A stretch of DNA of 64,000 nucleotides from Lachnospiraceae bacterium (lineage in GTDB: Bacteria; Bacillota; Clostridia; Lachnospirales; Lachnospiraceae). The notes beneath the pieces are model-generated. The model was given only the letters and a program-made list of their open reading frames with translations. It had not been told where the DNA came from and did no database searches. This document shows, piece by piece, positions 24,987 through 34,524 of this stretch; the stretch's first letter is position 1; every line of letters begins with the position of its first letter. The position numbers were made by a program, and so were the translations under genes. Location: contig CP107199.1 in assembly GCA_025758065.1 (NCBI GenBank), forward strand, positions 3,879,501 to 3,943,500, written 5' to 3'.

Positions 24987-26384
24987 TTAATGATCCTTTT
25001 TTCTAAACCATTTCATTCCATCTACACGGCGCAGACTGCTGAAGAAGAAATAATAGACCACAAAAGCCACTGAGGTGATCGTCCATGACATCGGATAGCA
25101 AAAAGCAGCTGCCAGAATAGATCTGTACTGGGGAAGGAAAAAGATGATCCAGATCACACGAAGACAGCATACACCTACACCAGTCATGATCAATGGCATC
25201 CAGGCATCTCCCACACCACGCAGTGTACCAGATAATATCTCTATGGTAATATAGGTGATCAATGTAGGCACCATGAAATGGATCAGGCTCAGGCCGATCT
25301 CCTGTACCTGTGCATCAGATGTAAACAGATCAATAAGCAGATATCCCTTTAAATATAGTAAAGTGGATACAATGGCTGTCATGATCGTTCCAATGACCAT
25401 ACATGCTCCTGCTCCCTTTCGAACACGGTCTATGCGGCCTGCACCATAATTCTGTCCCACAAAAGTAGTAACAGAAATCCCCAGTGCATTGATCATCATC
25501 CAGTAAAGTCCGTCTACTTTTCCATAAGTAGCCCAGGCAGTTACATTATCAGTTCCCAGAGTATTTACACCAGCCTGGATGATAATATTTGAAATATTAT
25601 ACATAACAGACTGCATACCGGCTGGAATGCCAATACGCACGATGCGACGGAGCATACGTTCATCAATACGTACCTTGCTCCACACCAGCTTATACATATC
25701 ATCTGTATGGATCAGTGCATACACTACCATGCAGGCACTGAACAGCTGGGACGTAATAGTAGCAATAGCTGCTCCGGCCACCCCCATACGCAGCCCTGCT
25801 ACCAGAATAATGTCTAACAGGATGTTGACCATACAGCTTCCAATAAGAAAGTACAAAGGTCGTTTGGAATCCCCCACAGCGCGCAGGATACCAGCCCCCA
25901 TATTATAGATCAGGTTTGGGATCATACCCAGAAAATATATGCGTATATATACAACTGCATAGTTAAGAACATCCTCCGGTGTATGCATGGCTGAAAGTGC
26001 CATGTGGGCAAAAACAATGCCGATCACCATAAATAAAACACCGCCCATTAAGGAAAAGGCAACTGCTGTATGTACAGCCCAGTGTACTTTATCCGGCTTT
26101 CTGGCACCGTAATACTGGGAAATAACTACGGTAGCACCGCTGGAAAGACCTACAAAAAAGCCTACCAGCAGGTTGATCAGGGTACTGGTAGTACCTCCTA
26201 CTGCTGCCAATGCCTGCTTTCCTACAAAATGTCCCACTACCACTGCATCTGCCGTATTATAAAGCTGTTGAAAAAATGTGCCAAAAAGAATAGGAAAAAA
26301 GAATAATAAAAGCTGACCAAAAATACTTCCCTGAGTGATATTATTTTTCTCTGGCTCTCCTGTATTTGTTTTTCCTGCACCCAT
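24987..26384 (-). CDS. MATE-family efflux transporter
   Basis: About 465 residues with around 12 hydrophobic segments in two homologous halves. LLFFFPILFGTFFQQLYNTA at the start, VGHFVGKQALAAVGGTT, and GLSSGATVVISQYYGA are typical of MATE (NorM/DinF-type) antiporters that export drugs or metabolites with Na+ or H+. The frame begins at 26408, but an AGGAG site 7 bases before the ATG at 26384 decides the start. The substrate is unknown. Confidence 0.92.
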   Translation of the reverse strand: MGAGKTNTGEPEKNNITQGSIFGQLLLFFFPILFGTFFQQLYNTADAVVVGHFVGKQALAAVGGTTSTLINLLVGFFVGLSSGATVVISQYYGARKPDKVHWAVHTAVAFSLMGGVLFMVIGIVFAHMALSAMHTPEDVLNYAVVYIRIYFLGMIPNLIYNMGAGILRAVGDSKRPLYFLIGSCMVNILLDIILVAGLRMGVAGAAIATITSQLFSACMVVYALIHTDDMYKLVWSKVRIDERMLRRIVRIGIPAGMQSVMYNISNIIIQAGVNTLGTDNVTAWATYGKVDGLYWMMINALGISVTTFVGQNYGAGRIDRVRKGAGACMVIGTIMTAIVSTLLYLKGYLLIDLFTSDAQVQEIGLSLIHFMVPTLITYITIEILSGTLRGVGDAWMPLIMTGVGVCCLRVIWIIFFLPQYRSILAAAFCYPMSWTITSVAFVVYYFFFSSLRRVDGMKWFRKKDH

Positions 26385-26480
26385 TACTTCTCTCCTAGAT
26401 TTTTCCATTTTTTTAAGAAAATGATACCCACCAGTTATAAATTTACTTATTACAAATTTACTTACTGATGGGCACCATAC

Positions 26481-27425
26481 TTATTTTTTATCTTCTTTTG
26501 CAGCAATCTCAGAAATAGATTTTACCAGACCTGCAATCCCCTGGATATCAGATGGAATGATGATCTTGTTTGCTTTTCCGTCTGCTGCCGCCTGGAAAGC
26601 TTCCAGACTCTTAAGCTGCAATACCGCCTGGTCTGCACCGGCTTCTTTAATATAACGGATACCGTCTGCAGTTGCCTGTTGCACGGCACGGATGGCTTCT
26701 GCCTGTCCTTCTGCTTCTTTGATCTTCTTTTCCTTTTCTGCCTCTGCACGAAGGATAGCTGCCTCTTTTTCTGCTTCTGCATTTAAAACTGCAGATTCCT
26801 TATTTCCCTCTGCTACCAGGATCATGGACTTCTTCTCACCTTCTGCACGAAGAATAGCTTCACGGCGCTCACGTTCTGCCTTCATCTGCTTTTCCATAGC
26901 TTCCTGTATAGCTGCAGGGGGTTCAATATTTTTAAGCTCCACTCTGGTCACTTTAATGCCCCACGGATCAGTTGCAATATCCAGAGACTCCTGCATCTTT
27001 GCGTTAATAGTCTCTCTGGAAGTCAGTGTCTCATCTAACTCCAGCTCACCAATAATATTTCTAAGAGTGGTTGCAGTCAGGTTTTCAATCGCAAGAATAG
27101 GACGTTCCACACCGTATGCATAGGATTTCGGATCTGTAATATAGAAAAATACCACAGTATCGATCTGCATGGTAACATTATCCTTGGTAATAACCGGCTG
27201 AGGCGGAAAATCCTCTACTTGTTCCTTTAAATTTACTTTCTTTGCTACTCTGTCAATAAACGGAACCATAAAATGGATACCTACGCCATATGTTCCCAGA
27301 TATGCTCCAAGACGTTCTACAACCAGAGCCTGGGCCTGGGGAACAATGCGGATACAGGATGTAAGAATAAAAACAATAAAAAGTACTAAAATAAGAAATA
27401 TCACGGAACCTCCAAACATCAACAT
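26481..27425 (-). CDS. SPFH/Band 7 (stomatin/prohibitin-like) membrane protein
   Basis: 314 residues. One N-terminal membrane anchor (SVIFLILVLFIVFILTSCI, residues 7-25) is followed by the SPFH domain (VERLGAYLGTYGVGIHFMVP; NVTMQIDTVVFFYITDPKSY). A long Ala/Glu/Lys coiled coil (about 175-250) of flotillin/stomatin type follows. Such proteins organise membrane microdomains and often pair with an NfeD protein or a protease; no nfeD is present here. An AGGAGG site precedes the ATG, and a palindromic repeat copy ends 26 bp upstream of it. Confidence 0.93.
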   Translation of the reverse strand: MLMFGGSVIFLILVLFIVFILTSCIRIVPQAQALVVERLGAYLGTYGVGIHFMVPFIDRVAKKVNLKEQVEDFPPQPVITKDNVTMQIDTVVFFYITDPKSYAYGVERPILAIENLTATTLRNIIGELELDETLTSRETINAKMQESLDIATDPWGIKVTRVELKNIEPPAAIQEAMEKQMKAERERREAILRAEGEKKSMILVAEGNKESAVLNAEAEKEAAILRAEAEKEKKIKEAEGQAEAIRAVQQATADGIRYIKEAGADQAVLQLKSLEAFQAAADGKANKIIIPSDIQGIAGLVKSISEIAAKEDKK

Positions 27426-27450
27426 ATACTACCTCCTGAATTTTTAGATG

Positions 27451-27607
27451 TACTCTCGGAATCTTTTTGTACTTGATTTTGCGAGAAGATTTTTTGTCAG
27501 TTGTGCCCAAATTTCATTAACGTACGCGGTGCGTACGTTAATGAAATTCGGGTGCAACTGGCGGAAAATCGGCCGCAAAAGCAAATGCAGGAAAGACTCC
27601 GAGAGTA
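27451..27607 (+). repeat. Dispersed palindromic repeat, copy 2
   Basis: 157 bp from TACTCTCGG to CCGAGAGTA, with the clearest centre of the family: AATTTCATTAACGTACGC, GGT, then its perfect 18-bp reverse complement. It lies 26 bp before the SPFH gene start. Confidence 0.95.
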
Positions 27608-27661
27608 TATTTAGTTGTATGAGTATAGTTTAACATATTTCTGATTTTATTCAATCAAGGA

Positions 27662-27690
27662 TTGTAAAAGTGATGAATTCTTAATATAAT
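27662..27690 (+). promoter_or_regulatory. Promoter of the asparaginase-azlCD unit
   Basis: -35 TTGTAA (27662-27667), 17-bp spacer, -10 TATAAT (27685-27690), 50 bp before the start; AAGGAG serves as ribosome binding site. Confidence 0.7.
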
Positions 27691-27739
27691 CGTAATTGTT
27701 AAAAGTTAAATCACAATATAGCAAGGAGATACTTAGTAT

Positions 27740-28750
27740 ATGAAAAAAATCCTTCTGTTAGGAACAGGCGGCACTATTGCCTGCAAACGTACACCAGATG
27801 GCTTAAAGCCAGTCATTACTTCCGAAGAAATCTTAACTTATGTACCGGACAGCCGTAATTACTGCCAGATCGACAGTATACAGATTTTAAATATTGACAG
27901 TACCAATATACAGCCTTCCCACTGGCTGGCAGTTGCAAAAGCCATTGAGGAGCACTATGATGAATATGACGGCTTTGTGATCACTCACGGAACAGATACC
28001 ATGGCTTATACAGCTGCTGCTCTTTCTTATCTGATCCAGAATTCACCAAAGCCTATTGTCATTACCGGTGCACAGAAGCCTATTGATATGGAAAACACAG
28101 ACGCCCGCACAAATCTGGCTGACAGCCTTCGTTTTACTTCCCATGACAAGGCTCACGGAGTCAATATCGTATTTGACGGCAAGGTCATTGCAGGTACCAG
28201 AGGCAAAAAAGAGCGTACTAAAAGCTATAACGCCTTTTCCAGCATTAATTTTCCTTATATCGCCATTATCCAGGAAGACCATATCCTATTTTATTTAGAT
28301 GATAAGGCACAGCTTTGCGGGCCATTAAAATTTTATCATCAGATGGATTCCAGCGTAGGACTGATGAAGCTGATCCCTTCTGCGGATGCTTCTCTTTTAG
28401 ACTACATGGCTGCCCACTATGATGCAGTGATTATCGAATCCTTTGGTGTCGGTGGACTGCCTTCTTATGATGACGGTGGGGATTATTACCGTGCAGTAGC
28501 CCACTGGATCAGCCTTGGCAAAACTGTGATCATGACCACACAGGTTACAAACGAAGGCAGCAATATGTCTGTTTATGAGGTAGGCAAAAAGATCAAGCGT
28601 GAATTCGGCCTGTTGGAAGCTTATGATATGACCTTAGAGGCAGCTGTTACCAAGATCATGTGGATCCTCACCCAGACAAGGGAACCGGAAAAAGTGCGGG
28701 AGCTGTTCTATCAGACCGTAAACCATGATATTTTGTGGAAGTCTTCTTAA
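27740..28750 (+). CDS. L-asparaginase (type I-like)
   Basis: 336 residues; hydrolyses asparagine to aspartate and ammonia. The first catalytic motif is LLLGTGGTIACKRTPDG at the N terminus and the second is GFVITHGTDTMAYTAAAL (about residues 76-93). No signal peptide is present, so it is cytoplasmic. It is followed 18 bp later by azlC and azlD, suggesting an amino-acid catabolism and export unit. Confidence 0.93.
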   Translation: MKKILLLGTGGTIACKRTPDGLKPVITSEEILTYVPDSRNYCQIDSIQILNIDSTNIQPSHWLAVAKAIEEHYDEYDGFVITHGTDTMAYTAAALSYLIQNSPKPIVITGAQKPIDMENTDARTNLADSLRFTSHDKAHGVNIVFDGKVIAGTRGKKERTKSYNAFSSINFPYIAIIQEDHILFYLDDKAQLCGPLKFYHQMDSSVGLMKLIPSADASLLDYMAAHYDAVIIESFGVGGLPSYDDGGDYYRAVAHWISLGKTVIMTTQVTNEGSNMSVYEVGKKIKREFGLLEAYDMTLEAAVTKIMWILTQTREPEKVRELFYQTVNHDILWKSS

Positions 28751-28768
28751 ATTTCTGTGAGGTTTTAC

Positions 28769-29476
28769 ATGAATGAACATATTTTACAATTCAAAAGGGG
28801 ATTAAAAGACGGGATTCCTATTGGACTGGGATATCTGGCAGTTTCCTTTACTTTCGGCATCATGGCTAAAGGCGCCGGACTTACTACCTTAGAGGCCGTA
28901 GTCCTGTCTCTTACCAACCTGACCAGTGCCGGACAGTTTGCAGGCCTTGGCATCATCACCGCAGGTTCTTCTTTATTAGAAATGGCTCTGGCCCAGCTGA
29001 TCATCAACCTGCGCTACTGTCTTATGTCCTGCTCTCTTTCACAGAAATTAGACAGTCACATGCCATTTTTTCACCGTCTTCTTATGTCTTATGGTATAAC
29101 AGACGAAATTTTTGGTGTATCTGTATGCAAAAGCGGGATTCTTAGCCCTTATTTCAGCTACGGTCTTATGGCTGTGGCAGTTCCTGGCTGGACCATTGGA
29201 ACACTCCTTGGTGCTGTTTCCGGAAGCCTTCTTCCTGCAAGGCTGTTAAGTGCATTAAATGTAGCTCTTTATGGAATGTTTTTAGCAGTGATCATCCCGC
29301 CGGCAAGAGAAAAGAAAGTACTGCACATGGTTATCCTTATTTCCATGGCACTAAGCTTTCTCTTTACTTTGATCCCGGTTTTAAAGGATATTTCCTCCGG
29401 CTTTAAGATCATCATTCTTACATTTATCGTGGCAGGTGCTGCCGCTTATCTGTTCCCTGTAAAGGAGGAAGAATAA
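28769..29476 (+). CDS. azlC: AzlC-family branched-chain amino acid exporter subunit
   Basis: About 235 residues with around 6-7 membrane segments. It begins MNEHILQFKRGLKDGIPIGL; the LGYLAVSFTFGIMAKGAGLT stretch is the family signature. With AzlD it exports branched-chain amino acids or toxic analogues. A GTG at 28757 is possible, but the ATG at 28769 has GTGAGG six bases before it. azlD follows directly. Confidence 0.9.
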   Translation: MNEHILQFKRGLKDGIPIGLGYLAVSFTFGIMAKGAGLTTLEAVVLSLTNLTSAGQFAGLGIITAGSSLLEMALAQLIINLRYCLMSCSLSQKLDSHMPFFHRLLMSYGITDEIFGVSVCKSGILSPYFSYGLMAVAVPGWTIGTLLGAVSGSLLPARLLSALNVALYGMFLAVIIPPAREKKVLHMVILISMALSFLFTLIPVLKDISSGFKIIILTFIVAGAAAYLFPVKEEE

Positions 29477-29782
29477 ATGAATTATCCTGTATATCTTTAC
29501 ATAGCGGTCATGGCCATTGTGACGTACCTGATCCGGGTGCTTCCACTGACACTGATTAAACAGGAGATAAAAAATCCTTTTATCCGGTCTTTTTTATACT
29601 ATGTACCTTATGTTACACTGTCTGTAATGACATTTCCTGCTATTGTATACGCTACTGCTTCCCCTGTTTCAGGAGCTGCAGCGCTGATCGCAGCATTGAT
29701 CCTGGCATATAAAGGAAAAAGTCTTTTCCAGGTTTCTATTGTAGCCTGTGCAGTTGTGTTTATATTAGAATTTTTCGTTTAA
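29477..29782 (+). CDS. azlD: AzlD-family branched-chain amino acid exporter subunit
   Basis: 101 residues with three to four membrane segments (YIAVMAIVTYLIRVLPLTLI at the N terminus). The start codon directly follows the azlC stop, with AAAGGAGGA inside the end of azlC as ribosome binding site, so translation is coupled. It forms the AzlCD exporter with the preceding gene. Confidence 0.9.
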   Translation: MNYPVYLYIAVMAIVTYLIRVLPLTLIKQEIKNPFIRSFLYYVPYVTLSVMTFPAIVYATASPVSGAAALIAALILAYKGKSLFQVSIVACAVVFILEFFV

Positions 29783-29788
29783 TAAGTA

Positions 29789-29850
29789 AAAGACCCCCAG
29801 GCAGAGATCCGGTCATATCAATCCCATTTTCCGCCCAAGGGTCTTTGTTT
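29789..29850. terminator. Bidirectional terminator between azlD and hemW
   Basis: Stem AAAGACCC (29789-29796)/GGGTCTTT (29839-29846) with a long loop between convergent genes. Confidence 0.65.
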
Positions 29851-29878
29851 ATGTTTTACACACATGTTCCTGTTCTGA

Positions 29879-31087
29879 TCAGCCTAACAAGAACTCACTT
29901 AATACAAAATTGCTCACATCCATGCCCCATTCTGTAAGAGCAAGGCTGCTTCCTTCTTTTTTCAACAGGCCATTGGAGATCAGCCTGGCGATCACATCCC
30001 CGTAAACTGTTTCCATTTTCACGCCAAAAAGCCTGATAAAATCCACATCGGATACACCTCTTAACATTCGAAGTCCTAAAAACATGAATTCTTCCATGCG
30101 TTGGGCCTGGGTCAGCTCTTCAATAGGTCCCCAAAGCTTTTTAAGGGCAGCTTCCCTCTCTTCCGGTACTTCGCTGCCAAAATCTAAAGCCAGATACTTA
30201 TCCAAGTCTCTTTCATTGGTAAAGCGGCAGCCTTCCATATAGGAAGATGCGCCAAGACCAATGCCTAAATAGGCAACCTCTGTCCAGTAACCAATATTAT
30301 GGCGGCAGGCTTTTCCCGGTTTTGCATAGTTAGATATCTCATAGCGCTCAAAGCCCTGTTCCTGAAGAAATTTCCGTGTAAAACGGTAGATTTTATTTTC
30401 TGTATCCTCATCTGGAAGAGCCGGACCTGTATATCCGCAGCTGCAGTTTTTCTCCCCGAAACGGTTCCAAAAAGGAGTTCCCTCTTCAATGATCAGACTG
30501 TAGGCGGAAATATGTTCCGGCTTTAACATAGTGACTTTTTTTAATGTATTTTTCCAGGATTCCAAAGTCTGTCCCGGTATCCCGCTCATCAGGTCAATAC
30601 TAATGTTTGTAAAGCCCGCCATTCTTGCACTTTGAAAGCTTTTTAAAAATTCCTCAAAGGAATGGATCCTTCCCAGGTTTTTAAGTTCCTCATTGTCCGC
30701 AGACTGCAGACCGAAGCTTACCCGGTTGATACCGCATTTCTTATAAACAGGAAGTTTCTTTCCTACAAGAGTTCCCGGATTTGCTTCAATGGTGATCTCT
30801 GCATTTTCTTCTACCTGAAAACATTCAAATACTGTTTCCACAATACGGCGGATACAGGAAGGCTCCAGTAAAGAAGGGGTCCCTCCACCTATAAATACAG
30901 TTTCAACCTGACAATCCAGGCAGTAACAGCTCTGGGCCTTGATCTCTTTTATCAACTGCTCTACATAGGCCTCATGGACCGATGAAAGGGCTCGAAAAGA
31001 GAGAAAATCACAGTAATCACATTTCTTCACACAAAATGGGATATGGATATATAGTTCAATGGGCTTTTTCTTCATGTTAGTCATCAT
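29879..31087 (-). CDS. hemW: HemW-type radical SAM protein (haem chaperone, HemN-like)
   Basis: About 402 residues. The radical SAM cluster motif is HIPFCVKKCDYCDF, of the CxxxCxxC type with the extra C typical of the HemN/HemW family. Downstream are VFIGGGTPSLL, TIEANPGTL and GVQSADNEEL-like strands (here GLQSADNEEL). HemW lacks coproporphyrinogen oxidase activity and hands haem to proteins in the studied cases. The frame is open back to 31228, but the longer N terminus has no ribosome binding site and crosses the terminator hairpin, so the ATG pair at 31087 is preferred. It lies downstream of lepA, a conserved order in Firmicutes. Confidence 0.9.
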   Translation of the reverse strand: MMTNMKKKPIELYIHIPFCVKKCDYCDFLSFRALSSVHEAYVEQLIKEIKAQSCYCLDCQVETVFIGGGTPSLLEPSCIRRIVETVFECFQVEENAEITIEANPGTLVGKKLPVYKKCGINRVSFGLQSADNEELKNLGRIHSFEEFLKSFQSARMAGFTNISIDLMSGIPGQTLESWKNTLKKVTMLKPEHISAYSLIIEEGTPFWNRFGEKNCSCGYTGPALPDEDTENKIYRFTRKFLQEQGFERYEISNYAKPGKACRHNIGYWTEVAYLGIGLGASSYMEGCRFTNERDLDKYLALDFGSEVPEEREAALKKLWGPIEELTQAQRMEEFMFLGLRMLRGVSDVDFIRLFGVKMETVYGDVIARLISNGLLKKEGSSLALTEWGMDVSNFVLSEFLLG

Positions 31088-31175
31088 CTTGTTTCTCTGC
31101 TGATCCAGCCATGCTTCTCTTCTTGTTTCCATATATACGAAAACAAGAGGCATCGTTGGTTCACGATATGCCGAT

Positions 31176-31229
31176 TTGAACAAGAAAGAGCTTATGCAAG
31201 CAAGCTTGCAACACTCTTTCTTGTTCAAA
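31176..31229. terminator. Long hairpin between lepA and hemW
   Basis: A perfect 16-bp stem TTTGAACAAGAAAGAG (31176-31191)/CTCTTTCTTGTTCAAA (31214-31229) encloses a second small stem GCAAG/CTTGC. It lies 27 bp after the lepA stop. There is no clean U-run, so it may be a weak terminator or a processing site. Confidence 0.65.
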
Positions 31230-31255
31230 CCAGCGCATGGCTGAATTGTTACGCT

Positions 31256-33070
31256 CTATTCGTCATCCAGCTTCAGCACGCTCATAAAGGCCTTCTGCGG
31301 AATCTCCACATTGCCGATCTGACGCATACGCTTTTTTCCTTCCTTCTGCTTCTCTAACAGCTTTCTCTTACGTGAAATATCACCGCCATAGCATTTGGCA
31401 AGTACATCCTTGCGCACTGCCTTTACAGTTTCTCTGGCAATAATCTTGCCACCAATAGCAGCCTGGATCGGTACTTCAAATAAATGCCTTGGAATTTCAT
31501 CTTTTAACTTTTCACACATTCTTCTGCCTTTTTCATAAGCAGATGCTGCATGTACAATAAAGGAAAGGGCATCCACTTCTTCTCTATTTACCAAAATATC
31601 CAGCTTCACCAATTCAGAACGCTCATAACCCTTTAACTCATAATCAAAGGAAGCGTAACCTCTGGAACGTGATTTTAAGGCATCAAAGAAATCGTAAATA
31701 ATCTCATTTAACGGAAGTTCATATTTTAATAAGGCTCTGGTGGTCTCAATATATTCCATTCCAAGATATACGCCTCTTCGTTCCTGGCAGAGAGTCATGA
31801 TAGCTCCTACATATTCTGTAGTTACCATAATCTCAGCACTGACGATCGGCTCTTCCATGTATTCGATCTCAGTTGGATCCGGAAGGTTGGATGGATTAGT
31901 CAGCTCGATCATCTCACCTGTGGTCTTGTGTACGCGGTATACAACACCTGGTGCTGTTGTAACAAGATCCAGATTGTATTCACGTTCCAGACGTTCCTGG
32001 ATGATCTCTAAGTGCAGCAGTCCTAAGAATCCACAACGGAAACCAAAGCCTAATGCTACAGAAGTCTCCGGCTCATAGAACAATGAAGCGTCATTTAACT
32101 GAAGCTTCTCCAATGCATCACGAAGATCATTGTACTTGGCACCATCTGCCGGATAAAGTCCACAGTAAACCATTGGTGTGACTTTTTTATAGCCTGGCAG
32201 TGGTTCGTCACATGGGTTGCTGCTGTCTGTTACAGTATCACCTACACGGGTATCACGGACATTTTTAATGCTGGCTGTAATATAGCCAACCATTCCGGCA
32301 GCCAGTTCATCACAGGGGAAAAACTGTCCTGCTCCAAAATAACCCACTTCTACTACTTCTTCCTCTGCCCCTGTTGCCATCATACGGATCGGCGTACCTT
32401 TTTTCACTGTTCCTTCCATAACACGGCAGAAAATGATAACACCCTTATAGGAATCGTAAACAGAATCAAAGATCAGTGCCTTTAATGGTGCATTTGGATC
32501 TCCAGTAGGAGCCGGGATCTTACGAACGATAGCTTCTAAGACTTCTTCTACATTCAGTCCCGTTTTTGCGGAGATCTTTGGTGCATCATGGGCTTCCAGG
32601 CCGATCACATCTTCAATCTCTGCTGCCACACGGTCCGGATCTGCACTTGGAAGATCGATCTTGTTAATGACCGGGAATACATCCAGGTCATGATCCAGCG
32701 CCAGATATACATTGGCCAGAGTCTGGGCCTCGATTCCCTGGGAAGCATCTACTACCAGCACAGCGCCATCGCAGGCTGCCAGGCTTCGGGATACCTCATA
32801 GTTAAAATCCACATGTCCCGGTGTATCGATCAGGTTAAAAATATATTCGTTTCCGTCTTTTGCTTTGTATACAGTACGTACAGCCTGGGATTTAATGGTA
32901 ATGCCGCGCTCACGTTCCAGGTCCATATTGTCGAGAACCTGTTCCTGCATCTCACGGCTGGTAAGAAGTCCGGTTTTTTCAATGATTCGGTCTGCCAGTG
33001 TGGATTTACCGTGGTCTATATGGGCAATAATACAAAAATTACGTATTTTACTCTGGTCAATTGCTGCCAT
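31256..33070 (-). CDS. lepA: Elongation factor 4 (LepA)
   Basis: 604 residues, the usual length. GTPase motifs are AHIDHGKSTLADRI (about 15-28), DTPGHVDF and INKIDLP. EF-G-like domains II, III and V follow, and the unique LepA C-terminal domain contains KCYGGDISRKRKLLEKQKEG. LepA acts on stalled or assembling ribosomes. It is the classical partner of hemW, spoIIP and gpr in clostridia. Confidence 0.97.
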   Translation of the reverse strand: MAAIDQSKIRNFCIIAHIDHGKSTLADRIIEKTGLLTSREMQEQVLDNMDLERERGITIKSQAVRTVYKAKDGNEYIFNLIDTPGHVDFNYEVSRSLAACDGAVLVVDASQGIEAQTLANVYLALDHDLDVFPVINKIDLPSADPDRVAAEIEDVIGLEAHDAPKISAKTGLNVEEVLEAIVRKIPAPTGDPNAPLKALIFDSVYDSYKGVIIFCRVMEGTVKKGTPIRMMATGAEEEVVEVGYFGAGQFFPCDELAAGMVGYITASIKNVRDTRVGDTVTDSSNPCDEPLPGYKKVTPMVYCGLYPADGAKYNDLRDALEKLQLNDASLFYEPETSVALGFGFRCGFLGLLHLEIIQERLEREYNLDLVTTAPGVVYRVHKTTGEMIELTNPSNLPDPTEIEYMEEPIVSAEIMVTTEYVGAIMTLCQERRGVYLGMEYIETTRALLKYELPLNEIIYDFFDALKSRSRGYASFDYELKGYERSELVKLDILVNREEVDALSFIVHAASAYEKGRRMCEKLKDEIPRHLFEVPIQAAIGGKIIARETVKAVRKDVLAKCYGGDISRKRKLLEKQKEGKKRMRQIGNVEIPQKAFMSVLKLDDE

Positions 33071-33146
33071 TCTTTATCCTCTTTCTCCATATTTTTCTTT
33101 CTGTTCTTTAATAATATTTTAAATAATATATTCTTTCTTGGATTTG

Positions 33147-33170
33147 GGGGTCAAAAGGTATTTTGACCCC
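33147..33170. terminator. Hairpin between spoIIP and lepA
   Basis: A 10-bp perfect stem GGGGTCAAAA (33147-33156)/TTTTGACCCC (33161-33170) with a 4-nt loop. No strong U-run follows on the minus strand. Confidence 0.6.
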
Positions 33171-33217
33171 TTTGATAATACTGTCTTTTAGAATATCGTA
33201 TCCATTTTACTATGTTT

Positions 33218-34465
33218 TCAATTTCCTTGCAACACCATATCCAAAAGTTCTGCCAGAGGCTCCATGGCATTTTTTGCTTCTTCAAAGGTATTTGTCTGGG
33301 CGCCTACTTCAATAAGGGCGGACCTTGGACGCAGATGTTCGTTGTAACGCAGACCTTTTAAATATATTTTTCTTGTAAACCCCGGATAATATTCTTCTGC
33401 TTTTAACTGCATTTTCAAGCTGAACGCCAGATTTTCTTCCCTGTAGGGATTGGGAAGATAGGAAATGGGACCTTCCGGAGTCTGGCTTAAACCATTAAAA
33501 AACATGATCCTGGCAGTGGCCTTTCCATTTATATCCGTTTTTAAATAAACATTTTCTCCCACTCCGTCCCTGTGGATATCTAATATTACCTGGATGGACG
33601 GGTATTTTGCCAGGATCTGGTTAAGTCCTTCCAAGGCATAATTATAGGCTTTGCTCCGATCCATTTTACCCTTTTGCAGATCATAAACGCCTTTATCATG
33701 GTAAACACTCCAGCCTTTTTCTGTAAGAAGCTTTGCCAGATACCCACCGACCGCAGTCACAGTTTCATCAGACCCACTGTTTTTATAGCTTTCCTGGGAA
33801 TGGGTGTGGTAAATAAGGATCTGAGGTGTTTGTGGATCTGGAGTTTCTTCTTTTTGCAATGTTATATCCTTTGAGAGAAGATTTTCAGCATTCATTAATT
33901 GGCGGTCTGCTGTGGTGGATGTATGTACATTATAGAAATGTTTCATGAGGAAGTCATAATCCATAAGTTTCTGCAGCGGATATGTGGCAATACGGAGATT
34001 TGCGGCAGTGTTTCCGTCCGGTCCATTTTCCTCATTGGAGGACACATTTTCTCCTGTTCCTGCTGTCAGACTGCTCACGCCCCCTGCTTCATCCATATCA
34101 AAATCCGCCTCATCTTTTCCGATCCACGCCAGATATCCATGGGTACGGTAAAATTCACTGGTCTGACGGTATTTTTCATAAGCCGGGTCAGATCCGGTAT
34201 TCTGCTTTTTCAGGTTGTCTGTCCCCTCATACCCGTCTTCATTGTTTTTCCTGACTTCCAGTGGAAATATCTGCTTCCAGAGAATCTCTTCCCCTGCATT
34301 CCAAAAAGCAGCCGCCAGCTGTTTTTTTTCTCTTTCTATATCTGTATAAAAATATCTGCCGCAAAAAAAAGATCCTGCTGTGATAACTGCCATTCCTATT
34401 ATAAGAAATGGGGCTGTCTTTTGCAGGATCTTCCATTTTTTTACAATTTTAGGTTTTATTCTCAT
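33218..34465 (-). CDS. spoIIP: Stage II sporulation protein P
   Basis: About 415 residues. The start MRIKPKIVKKWKILQ is followed by one N-terminal membrane anchor (PFLIIGMAVITAGSFFCG). The C-terminal SpoIIP domain begins at PQILIYHTHSQESYKNSG and ends with LIEVGAQTNTFEEAKNAMEP. SpoIIP is an amidase/endopeptidase that, with SpoIID and SpoIIM, degrades septal peptidoglycan during engulfment. The frame extends to 34489, but CAGGAAAAT before the ATG at 34465 decides. It shows the organism can sporulate. Confidence 0.94.
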   Translation of the reverse strand: MRIKPKIVKKWKILQKTAPFLIIGMAVITAGSFFCGRYFYTDIEREKKQLAAAFWNAGEEILWKQIFPLEVRKNNEDGYEGTDNLKKQNTGSDPAYEKYRQTSEFYRTHGYLAWIGKDEADFDMDEAGGVSSLTAGTGENVSSNEENGPDGNTAANLRIATYPLQKLMDYDFLMKHFYNVHTSTTADRQLMNAENLLSKDITLQKEETPDPQTPQILIYHTHSQESYKNSGSDETVTAVGGYLAKLLTEKGWSVYHDKGVYDLQKGKMDRSKAYNYALEGLNQILAKYPSIQVILDIHRDGVGENVYLKTDINGKATARIMFFNGLSQTPEGPISYLPNPYREENLAFSLKMQLKAEEYYPGFTRKIYLKGLRYNEHLRPRSALIEVGAQTNTFEEAKNAMEPLAELLDMVLQGN

Positions 34466-34524
34466 ATTTTCCTGCCTTAAGACACACACTCTACTTACAG
34501 TTTACGCAGGAAAGCATTATTTTT

